Assembly: GCA_009379915.1 (NCBI GenBank) | Contig: WHSV01000012.1 | Coordinates: 1-55,596, forward strand | Direction of reading: 5' to 3' | Length of the DNA: 55,596 nt | From: Actinomycetota bacterium | GTDB lineage: Bacteria > Actinomycetota > CADDZG01 > WHSQ01 | Part shown: positions 33,259 through 39,862 of the stretch, piece after piece | Numbering within the stretch: the first letter of the stretch is position 1 | Layout of the letters: the number at the start of each line of letters is the position of its first letter | Notes under the pieces: generated by a model | The model's database searches: none | Told to the model about the DNA's origin: nothing | The model's input: the letters and a program-made list of their open reading frames with translations, nothing else | Program-made: the position numbers and the translations under genes

Positions 33259-35103
33259 GTGCTGCGCTCACACCGATGCGGTGACCTTCGAGCCGACCAC
33301 GCCGGAACGCCGGTCACGTTGTGCGGATGGGTGCACACGCGCCGCGACCACGGTGGCGTGATCTTCATCGATCTACGCGATGTGGCGGGGCTCGTCCAGA
33401 TCGTGTTCAACCCCGAGATCTCGCGCGGCTCCTACGAGATCGCGGAGTCGTTGCGAAGCGAGTTCTGCATATCGATCGCCGGCGAGGTTCGCGCTCGGCC
33501 CTCCGGCACCGTCAACGACAAGATCCCCACCGGCGCCATCGAGGTCGCGGCCGGCGAGATCGAGATTCTCTCTCGCAGTGACACTCCTCCATTCCAGATA
33601 GACGAGCACGCGGACGTGGACGAGATGCTTCGCTTGCGCTACCGCTATCTCGACCTCCGCCGGGATCGCATGCAACGCAATCTGCAGATGAGGCATCGCA
33701 TCGTGAGCGCGATACGCCGCTTCTACGACTCCGAGGGCTTCACCGAGGTCGAGACCCCGATGCTCACGCGTGCCACACCGGAGGGCGCGCGCGATTACCT
33801 CGTTCCCGCACGCCTTCACCCCGGTTCGTTTTACGCGCTTCCGCAGAGCCCCCAATTGTTCAAGCAGCTCCTGATGGTGTCGGGGCTCGATCGCTACTAC
33901 CAGATCGTTCGGTGTTTCCGCGACGAGGACCTGAGGGCCGATCGACAGCCCGACTTCACGCAGCTGGACGTCGAGATGAGCTTCGTTGAGGTCGAGGACG
34001 TCCTCGAATCCACCGAGCGCATGTTCAAATCCGTCTGGCGCGAGGTGCTGGGTGTCGAGCTCGCAGACTTCGTGCGTCTTCCGTTCGGCGAATCGATGGA
34101 TCGCTTCGGAACGGACAAGCCGGACCTGCGCTACGGGATGGAGCTCGTCGATCTCGCGGACGTATTCGCGTCGACCGAGGTCAAGGTCTTCCGCTCGGTA
34201 CTCGATGACGGAGGACTGGTCAAGGCGCTTATCGTCGAGGGCCGGGGCGGCCTCGCGCGCAAGGAGCTCGATGCGTTGGTCGACCAGGCCAAGTCGCTCG
34301 GGGCGAGAGGGCTCGTTTGGATCGGAGTGACACCGGACGGGCTCAAGTCGCCGCTCGACAAGTTCTTCACCGGCGACGAGCGCGCCGGGCTCCTCAAGGC
34401 GACGGGTGCGGGCGTGGGGGATCTCGTGCTGATCGTGGCCGACGCCAGCCACTCGATCGTGCACAAGGTTCTGGGGAACCTCCGGATAAGGCTCGCCGAA
34501 CGCTTCGGGTTGGTGCCGGAGTACGACCCAGGCGATCCCGACTACTGGAGGTTCGCCTGGATAGTGGACTTCCCCTGGTTCGAGCGAAACGAGGAGGAGG
34601 ACCGGTGGGACCCGATCCACCATCCCTTCACCGGGGTCGTCGAGGAGACCGTCGAGTACCTCGAGACGGACCCCGCGAGGGTGATCAGCAAGAGCTATGA
34701 CATCACGTTGAACGGATGGGAGCTGGCCTCGGGTTCGATTCGTATCCACGACGCCGACATGCAGAGTCGCGTCTTCAGGGCCCTCGGGATCGACGAGGCC
34801 GAACAGCGGGAGAAGTTCGGGTTCCTGCTCGACGCGTTCAAGTTCGGCCCTCCTCCGCACGGAGGTATCGCTCCGGGGATCGACAGGATCGTGGCGCTGG
34901 CGGCCGGGGAGTCGAACATCCGTGAGGTCATCGCCTTTCCGAAGACCCAGACCGCCTCCGACCCCCTGACGGGGGCCCCGGCCCCGGTGTCCGACGAACA
35001 ACTGGATGCCCTCTTCCTGAGGTCGGTCGCCGGGAAGGAATCTGAGCGCGAGAGCTCCCGCCAAACGGGCACTGCGGCACAAAGAAAGTCGGAGAGCCCC
35101 TAG
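33259..35103 (+). CDS. aspS: Aspartate--tRNA ligase, probably non-discriminating (AspRS)
   Basis: 614 residues from the GTG at 33259; a longer in-frame reading upstream is only hisS in another frame. The OB anticodon domain has CGWVHTRRDHGG with His31, then come QSPQLFKQLLMVSG, the motif 2 FRDEDLRADRQPDFTQLD, the GAD insert, and motif 3 APGIDRIVALAAGESN. His31 and a Gly near 83 match the residues reported for non-discriminating AspRS, which also makes Asp-tRNA-Asn. The last ~20 residues (ESERESSRQTGTAAQRKSES) are encoded by a copy of the palindromic repeat, so the C-terminus is locally remodelled. Confidence 0.96.
   Translation: MLRSHRCGDLRADHAGTPVTLCGWVHTRRDHGGVIFIDLRDVAGLVQIVFNPEISRGSYEIAESLRSEFCISIAGEVRARPSGTVNDKIPTGAIEVAAGEIEILSRSDTPPFQIDEHADVDEMLRLRYRYLDLRRDRMQRNLQMRHRIVSAIRRFYDSEGFTEVETPMLTRATPEGARDYLVPARLHPGSFYALPQSPQLFKQLLMVSGLDRYYQIVRCFRDEDLRADRQPDFTQLDVEMSFVEVEDVLESTERMFKSVWREVLGVELADFVRLPFGESMDRFGTDKPDLRYGMELVDLADVFASTEVKVFRSVLDDGGLVKALIVEGRGGLARKELDALVDQAKSLGARGLVWIGVTPDGLKSPLDKFFTGDERAGLLKATGAGVGDLVLIVADASHSIVHKVLGNLRIRLAERFGLVPEYDPGDPDYWRFAWIVDFPWFERNEEEDRWDPIHHPFTGVVEETVEYLETDPARVISKSYDITLNGWELASGSIRIHDADMQSRVFRALGIDEAEQREKFGFLLDAFKFGPPPHGGIAPGIDRIVALAAGESNIREVIAFPKTQTASDPLTGAPAPVSDEQLDALFLRSVAGKESERESSRQTGTAAQRKSESP
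35042..35089 (-). repeat. Palindromic repeat copy A (inside the aspS 3' end)
   Basis: On the minus strand this reads TTTCTTTGTGCC, five variable bases, GCCCGTTT, then GCGGGAGCTCTCGC. It matches the other five copies with a single break in the palindrome. It is read through as the end of aspS on the plus strand, and the next gene's frame is also open across it. Confidence 0.85.
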
Positions 35104-35104
35104 C

Positions 35105-36988
35105 CTGGACGACCTCGAGCTGCTCGTCGTCAAGGAGGGCGCGCTGTTCGCCTGCTCGCGCAGCGACGGCGACGTGCGCGCGGAGCGAGCGACGGGCGAG
35201 GGCCTCTACTTCGAAGACACGCGCTACCTCTCGGAGCTGAGCCTCACCCTCGACGGCGAAGAGCCCGTGCCGCTGAACTCGTCGGCGGGTCTGGGGCACG
35301 AAGCGACGATCGAGCTCACGACCAACCCGCTGCTCGACGTTCTCCGTGTCAGACGAGTCTCGGCGGGGCGTCTCTACGAGCGGATCGAGATTCGAAACCA
35401 CGGAACGGCGCGGGCCGAAACCGACGTCGCTATCACGCTGGGCGCGGACTTCGCAGACATGTTCGAGATTCGGGGCGTAGTGCCCGAGCCGCCGCGCGGA
35501 CTCGCTCGGCCCGCCTCGTTCGACCGCTACCAGATTCGATTCGGTTATGAGGGAGTGGACGACACCCTCAGAGAGACGATCGTAGAGATGGACCCTCCGC
35601 CCTCGACGGCCGGCGTTTCGGGCGGACGAGTCGAAGCTCGGTGGTCGTTGCGCCTGGAACCGCACGAGTCCGCGGCCATCGACCTCCTCGTCGAGCCGTC
35701 CATCGAGGGCCGGCGAGCCTCCCCCCTCTCGTTCGAAGCTGCCGGCGAGCGGGCAGAAGGGGCAGTACGCGCGTGGTTCGAGTCGTGCCGCGAGATCGAA
35801 GGACTGCGGCCGCCCTACGACCGGGTTGTCAGCGCGGCCTTGCGGGACCTGAGCTCTTTGATCACGCCCTTCGACGACCACGACGTCTTTGCCGCGGGTA
35901 TCCCCTGGTACGTGGCTCCGTTCGGGCGCGACTCGCTGATCACCGCCTACGAGATGCTGGGTGTGAATCCCGAACCTGCGCGCGCCACGCTTCGGTTCCT
36001 CGCCCGGCACCAGGCAACCGAGGACGATCCCCACAGAGATGCCGAGCCCGGCAAGATCCTGCACGAGCTCCGCCGAGGAGAGCTCGCCCGAGGTGGGTTC
36101 ATTCCGCACACCCCCTACTACGGGTCGGTTGATTCCACTCCACTGTTCGTCGCGCTCGCGGCGGAGTACTGGAGGAGGACCAAGGATCTTGACTCGATGC
36201 TCGAGCTGAGAGCGACCCTGGATGCGGCGTTGCGATGGATCGACGAGTTCGGCGACCTCGACGGCGACGGCTTTATCGAATACGAGAGACGGTCGCCGTC
36301 CGGACTGCGCAACCAGGGGTGGAAGGACTCCGACGATTCGATCGTGCACGCCGACGGGGCGCTCGCGACAGGACCCATCGCGCTCGTCGAGGCCCAGGGC
36401 TACGTCTATATGGCGAAGCATCAGATCGCCGAGGTCTACGCCGCCATGGGCGACCGAGGACGCGCCGAGGTCCTTCGACACGAAGCGGGCCGGTTGAAGA
36501 AGAGCTTCAACGACGCTTTCTGGATGCCGGAGGGGACTTTTGCCCTGGCGCTCGACGGTCGGAAGAATCGGATCTGCTCGGTGACCTCGAACCCGGGGCA
36601 CTGCCTCTTCACGGGCATCGTCGACTCGGACAAAGCCGCGGATGTGGCTAGGCGCCTGACGAGTCCGGAGGTGTTCTCGGGTTGGGGAGTCCGGACGCTT
36701 GCGTGCGACTGCGGGGCGTTCGACCCCACGAGCTACCACAACGGCTCCGTGTGGCCGCATGACAACGCGATCATCGCGACCGGGCTTCGGCGCTACGGCT
36801 TCTGGGGTGAGGCCGAGCTCATCTCGGCCGCGATGTTCGATGCCGCTCTGCAGGCCCCCGACGCGCGTCTGCCCGAGCTGTTCTGCGGATTCGACCGGAT
36901 AAAGGACGTCCCGTACGTGCCCTATCCCGTCGCATGCCGGCCCCAGGCTTGGGCCGCCGCCGCACCCCTGATGCTGCTGGGAATCTGA
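35105..36988 (+). CDS. Amylo-alpha-1,6-glucosidase-like (glycogen debranching-type) glycoside hydrolase
   Basis: About 627 residues if translation starts at the CTG at 35105, which has GGAGAG 8 bases upstream; the first standard start is the GTG at 35174 (604 residues). I prefer 35105 because LDDLELLVVKEGALF matches the normal N-terminus of this family, but a CTG start is unusual. The N-terminal beta domain has GEGLYFEDTRYLSEL. The (alpha/alpha)6 catalytic domain has FGRDSLITAYEMLG near 275-288, RNQGWKDSDDSI near 400 and a Glu in LPELFCGFDRI near 594-604. It probably cleaves alpha-1,6 branches of glycogen or a related glycan; no other glycogen genes are nearby. Confidence 0.83.
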   Translation: MDDLELLVVKEGALFACSRSDGDVRAERATGEGLYFEDTRYLSELSLTLDGEEPVPLNSSAGLGHEATIELTTNPLLDVLRVRRVSAGRLYERIEIRNHGTARAETDVAITLGADFADMFEIRGVVPEPPRGLARPASFDRYQIRFGYEGVDDTLRETIVEMDPPPSTAGVSGGRVEARWSLRLEPHESAAIDLLVEPSIEGRRASPLSFEAAGERAEGAVRAWFESCREIEGLRPPYDRVVSAALRDLSSLITPFDDHDVFAAGIPWYVAPFGRDSLITAYEMLGVNPEPARATLRFLARHQATEDDPHRDAEPGKILHELRRGELARGGFIPHTPYYGSVDSTPLFVALAAEYWRRTKDLDSMLELRATLDAALRWIDEFGDLDGDGFIEYERRSPSGLRNQGWKDSDDSIVHADGALATGPIALVEAQGYVYMAKHQIAEVYAAMGDRGRAEVLRHEAGRLKKSFNDAFWMPEGTFALALDGRKNRICSVTSNPGHCLFTGIVDSDKAADVARRLTSPEVFSGWGVRTLACDCGAFDPTSYHNGSVWPHDNAIIATGLRRYGFWGEAELISAAMFDAALQAPDARLPELFCGFDRIKDVPYVPYPVACRPQAWAAAAPLMLLGI

Positions 36989-37030
36989 GCGCGGGAGCTC
37001 CCGCCAAACGGGCACTCAGGCACAAAGATA
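36985..37030 (-). repeat. Palindromic repeat copy B
   Basis: Same orientation as copy A. It starts at the stop codon of the debranching-type gene and carries the perfect 14-base palindrome GCGGGAGCTCCCGC, the TTTGTGCC block and GCCCGTTT. It lies between that gene and the convergent 3' end of the AbiEi-DUF559 gene. Confidence 0.88.
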
Positions 37031-37053
37031 ACCAGATTCGGGATCCGGCCCCT

Positions 37054-38046
37054 CTACTCTGAAGTTCGGACGGCGGCCCGGGCCCGCGCCTTGAGGACGG
37101 CTTGTTCGACCCAAGCCGGGTGATCTCGAAGCTGGGGCCGGGTGAAGACGAGCATGTGCCAGCCCTCGTTGACGAGCTCCGTCAGGCGCCGCCGGTCCCG
37201 CTCGAATGACTCTCGATCGGAGTGGAAGGCGTACCCATCCAGCTCGATTCCGATTTTCAGTTCGGGATAGGCGAAGTCGAGCCTGGCGACGAGATGCCCA
37301 TCGACGAAGACCGGGTACTGCGCCACCGGTTCGGGCACGGTCCGCTCGCGGACGAGGGTCAAGAAGTCCCGCTCGAGCGGGCTCTCGACGGGCGATCTCT
37401 CGTCGGTCCGCTCCTCAATGAGCTTCCTCAGGTTGGTTGTCCCATTGCGCCCCTGAACGGCCGTCGCCTCGAGCCGTCGAGAAAGTGAGTCGAGCGCCAC
37501 ACCTCGGTGCAGGGCCGTGTCAAGGGCCCGCGCCAGGGTTCCGAGAGAGACGACACCGGCCAGGTCGAGCAGGGTGCGCGGGACCGTGCTCACCCGAATG
37601 CCATGGACGATCGTGACGTCGCCCGGCGGCCAGGCGGCTCGGCGATGGACGAGGACATCGCAGCTGCGAACCGAGCCCCTGGTCGTGATCTCGATGAGAG
37701 GCGGCCCCCCACCCGGGAGTTCGTGAATCTCGGCACCCGTGCGATGGGAGGCGAAGGCCTCGTGTCCGGCCCAGAGTTGGGCTGCGACGATGTCCTGCTC
37801 TCGGCTGGGCCCGGCTCCGAGCAACCTGTAAACCCCCGGGCGGACGCGGCGCAGCACCCCGCGGGAGACCAGGCGTCCGATGGCGGATTCCGACAGGCAG
37901 AGCTCGGCCAACTGAGCGCGGGTGACGAGACCGAACTGGCCCTCGGCGAGCACGAAGAGATGCCTCAATTGGTCGTCGGGCGGGAGTCGAGGGCTCACGA
38001 GTCCATCCAAGGGCAACGAGGGTCGGAGAACTGTGACGTGAGTCAC
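37054..38046 (-). CDS. AbiEi-type winged-helix plus DUF559 (Vsr-like) nuclease protein
   Basis: 330 residues, GTG start. Residues ~25-80 are the AbiEi antitoxin N-terminal winged helix (EGQFGLVTRAQLAE, then RRVRPGVYRL). Residues ~90-190 follow the AbiEi C-terminal-like pattern with STVPRTLLDLAGV. The DUF559 domain near 255-325 has RLDFAYPELKIGIELDGYAFH with the acidic residues in place and RDRRRLTELVNEGWHMLVFT, as in Vsr-like nucleases. No AbiEii toxin gene is adjacent. Two palindromic repeats lie from 10 bases upstream of the start, where an AbiEi operator would be expected. Stand-alone proteins of this type are common in actinobacteria; their role is not settled. Confidence 0.85.
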   Translation of the reverse strand: MTHVTVLRPSLPLDGLVSPRLPPDDQLRHLFVLAEGQFGLVTRAQLAELCLSESAIGRLVSRGVLRRVRPGVYRLLGAGPSREQDIVAAQLWAGHEAFASHRTGAEIHELPGGGPPLIEITTRGSVRSCDVLVHRRAAWPPGDVTIVHGIRVSTVPRTLLDLAGVVSLGTLARALDTALHRGVALDSLSRRLEATAVQGRNGTTNLRKLIEERTDERSPVESPLERDFLTLVRERTVPEPVAQYPVFVDGHLVARLDFAYPELKIGIELDGYAFHSDRESFERDRRRLTELVNEGWHMLVFTRPQLRDHPAWVEQAVLKARARAAVRTSE

Positions 38047-38055
38047 TCGGCCGCC

Positions 38056-38117
38056 GATTTCTTTGTGCCCTCACGCCCGTTTTGCGGGAGCTCCCGCGCT
38101 CAGATCCCTATAGAGGC
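38056..38117 (+). repeat. Palindromic repeat copy C (first unit of a dimer)
   Basis: Reads TTTCTTTGTGCC, CTCAC, GCCCGTTTT, then the perfect palindrome GCGGGAGCTCCCGC and GCTCAGATCC. It is inverted relative to copies A and B and forms a direct tandem with copy D at a 60-base period. Confidence 0.9.
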
Positions 38118-38177
38118 TTTCTTTGTGCCGTAGTGCCCGTTTTGCGGGAGCTCCCGCACTCAAAATCCTAGAGAGGC
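38118..38177 (+). repeat. Palindromic repeat copy D (second unit of a dimer)
   Basis: Reads TTTCTTTGTGCC, GTAGT, GCCCGTTTT, the perfect palindrome and CACTCAAAATCCTAGAGAGG. It ends 16 bases before the rarA start. The C-D pair thus fills the divergent gap between the AbiEi-DUF559 gene and rarA and must overlap both promoters. Confidence 0.9.
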
Positions 38178-38193
38178 GTGCGAGCATGAGGCC

Positions 38194-39504
38194 GTGGATC
38201 TGTTCGAGAGCAACCTCGAGGCCCGGTTCGACTCGTTCGCTCCCGTCGCCGCGCGTATGCGCCCCCAGTCCATGGACGACGTCGTGGGCCAGGACCACCT
38301 GCTCGGCGAGGGCCGGGCTCTGCGCGCTCTCATCGAGTCGGGAGAGCTCAGCTCGATCGTGCTGTGGGGGCCGGCGGGAACCGGCAAGACGACCCTGGCC
38401 TACATCATCGCCAAGTCCACGGGCGCGCACTTCGAGTCGATGAGCGCAGTCAGCGCCGGGGTCGCCGAGGTTCGCAAGCAGATCCGGGCCGCGCGAGATC
38501 GGCTCGGGCAGCAGAACGCGCGCACGGTGCTGTTCCTCGACGAGATCCACCGCTTCAACAAGGCGCAGCAGGACGCGCTCCTACCCGCGGTCGAGAACGG
38601 CTGGATCGCGCTGGTCGGCGCCACCACTGAGAACCCCGGGTTCGAGATCAACACACCCCTGATGAGCCGCAGCCTCTTGTTCAGGCTCGAGCCCCTGACC
38701 GTCGACGACGTCAAGGAGATCGTCCGCAGAACGCTGGCCGACTCCGAGCGCGGGCTCGGGAAGCTCGACGTTGCCATCGACGAGGAGGCTCTCGATCACA
38801 TCGCGGAGCGCAGCGGTGGTGATGCCCGCGCAGCATTGAACGTCCTCGAGGCCGCGGCCATGATCGCGACCACCACTACCGGAACGATCGAGTTGGCCAT
38901 CGCCGAGGAAGCGCTCCAGCAACGAGCCATTCCCTACGACAAGGCGGGCGACTGGCACTTCGACGTCATCAGCGCGTTCATCAAGTCGATGAGGGGGAGC
39001 GATCCGGACGCGGCCGTCTACTGGATGGCGCGCATGCTGGACTCCGGGGAGGACCCCCGCTACATCGCCCGCCGCATGGTCGTCTTCGCGAGCGAGGACG
39101 TCGGCAACGCGGATCCGAGCGCCCTGCAGGTTGCGGTGGCGGCCCACCACGCGCTCGAGTTCGTGGGGCTTCCCGAGGCGAGGATCAACCTCAGCCAGGC
39201 GGCGACCTACCTGGCCATCGCTCCCAAGTCCAACGCCGCCTACAAGGCCATCGGGGCCGCGCTCGAGGACGTTCGCTCGGCGGGGCCCCAGCCGGTGCCC
39301 GACCATCTCAGGGACGCGAACTCGCCGGCGAGCCGAGCGACGGGCGCGGGGAAGGGCTATCGCTACCCGCACGACCACGGAGGCTGGGCCGCGCAGCAGT
39401 ATCTGCCCGACGGGCTCGCCGACCGGCGCTACTACGAGCCGGTAAGGGGACGAGAAGCGGAGCTCAAACGCCAGCTCGACGAGCGCAAGAAGAGTTCGTC
39501 TTGA
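38194..39504 (+). CDS. rarA: Replication-associated recombination protein RarA (MgsA/WRNIP1 family AAA+ ATPase)
   Basis: 436 residues from a GTG. Clamp-loader-like AAA+ protein: RPQSMDDVVGQDHLLG near 24-39, Walker A WGPAGTGKTTLA near 60-71, Walker B VLFLDEIHRFNKAQQDAL near 112-129, sensor ATTENPGFEIN near 144-154, and the RarA-specific C-terminal tetramerisation part with ARMLDSGEDPRYIARRM near 282. It acts at stalled replication forks. The mycobacterial orthologue (Rv2559c) lies in the same alaS-proximal place. Its stop codon is the first part of repeat copy E. Confidence 0.95.
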   Translation: MDLFESNLEARFDSFAPVAARMRPQSMDDVVGQDHLLGEGRALRALIESGELSSIVLWGPAGTGKTTLAYIIAKSTGAHFESMSAVSAGVAEVRKQIRAARDRLGQQNARTVLFLDEIHRFNKAQQDALLPAVENGWIALVGATTENPGFEINTPLMSRSLLFRLEPLTVDDVKEIVRRTLADSERGLGKLDVAIDEEALDHIAERSGGDARAALNVLEAAAMIATTTTGTIELAIAEEALQQRAIPYDKAGDWHFDVISAFIKSMRGSDPDAAVYWMARMLDSGEDPRYIARRMVVFASEDVGNADPSALQVAVAAHHALEFVGLPEARINLSQAATYLAIAPKSNAAYKAIGAALEDVRSAGPQPVPDHLRDANSPASRATGAGKGYRYPHDHGGWAAQQYLPDGLADRRYYEPVRGREAELKRQLDERKKSSS

Positions 39505-39562
39505 TTTCTTTGTGCCTTCACGCCCGTTTTGCGGGAGCTCCCGCACTCAAAATCCTAGAGAC
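39503..39562 (+). repeat. Palindromic repeat copy E (first unit of a dimer)
   Basis: Begins within the rarA stop codon. Reads TTTCTTTGTGCC, TTCAC, GCCCGTTTT, GCGGGAGCTCCCGC, then ACTCAAAATCCTAGAGACG. Its variable block resembles copy C, the first unit of the other dimer. Confidence 0.9.
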
Positions 39563-39618
39563 GATTTCTTTGTGCCGTAGTGCCCGTTTGGCGGGAGCTC
39601 CCGCGCTCAGAATCCGGT
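39563..39618 (+). repeat. Palindromic repeat copy F (second unit of a dimer)
   Basis: Reads TTTCTTTGTGCC, GTAGT, GCCCGTTTG, GCGGGAGCTCCCGC and GCTCAGAATCC. Its variable block GTAGT is identical to that of copy D. The E-F pair fills the gap between rarA and the next small gene. Confidence 0.9.
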
Positions 39619-39646
39619 TTTGGGGGCGGCGGGGTAGGGTCTGGTG

Positions 39647-39835
39647 ATGATCAAGTCAGTCATCAAGATCGCTCTGGGCGCGGCGCTGGCGCTCACTCTG
39701 GATCGCTGGATCGAAGAGCGGCGCAAGAGGTGGAACCCGAGCGCGGTCATCGGCCGGGGGCTGGACACGGCGAATCAGCGTCTCGAGCAGAAGCGCGCCC
39801 GCAAGGCCGCCGCTCCGGGACGCACGACATCCTGA
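39647..39835 (+). CDS. Small membrane-anchored protein upstream of alaS
   Basis: 62 residues from the ATG at 39647 (a GTG one codon earlier is also possible). One N-terminal hydrophobic helix (IKSVIKIALGAALALTL), then a strongly basic, helical cytoplasmic tail. A small ORF at this place before alaS is common in actinobacteria, but I know no function. A short gap of 27 bases separates it from alaS, so co-transcription is likely. Confidence 0.6.
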   Translation: MIKSVIKIALGAALALTLDRWIEERRKRWNPSAVIGRGLDTANQRLEQKRARKAAAPGRTTS

Positions 39836-39862
39836 CCGACCGAGCCAGGCAAAGCGGGAAAC

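Noticed and set aside
34928-37015. A 695-residue minus-strand ORF opposite the debranching-type gene
   Set aside because: Its composition is that of an antisense shadow in GC-rich DNA and it has no recognisable domain, while the plus strand encodes a clear glycoside hydrolase.
38047-38193. Terminal inverted repeats of an insertion sequence around the AbiEi-DUF559 gene
   Set aside because: Copies B and C-D are inverted around the gene, but it encodes no transposase, and the same repeats bracket other genes in direct orientation.
35042-39618. CRISPR-like array from the regular repeats
   Set aside because: Only pairs of units occur, with a 60-base period that is fully repeat sequence and no unique spacers; no cas genes are present.
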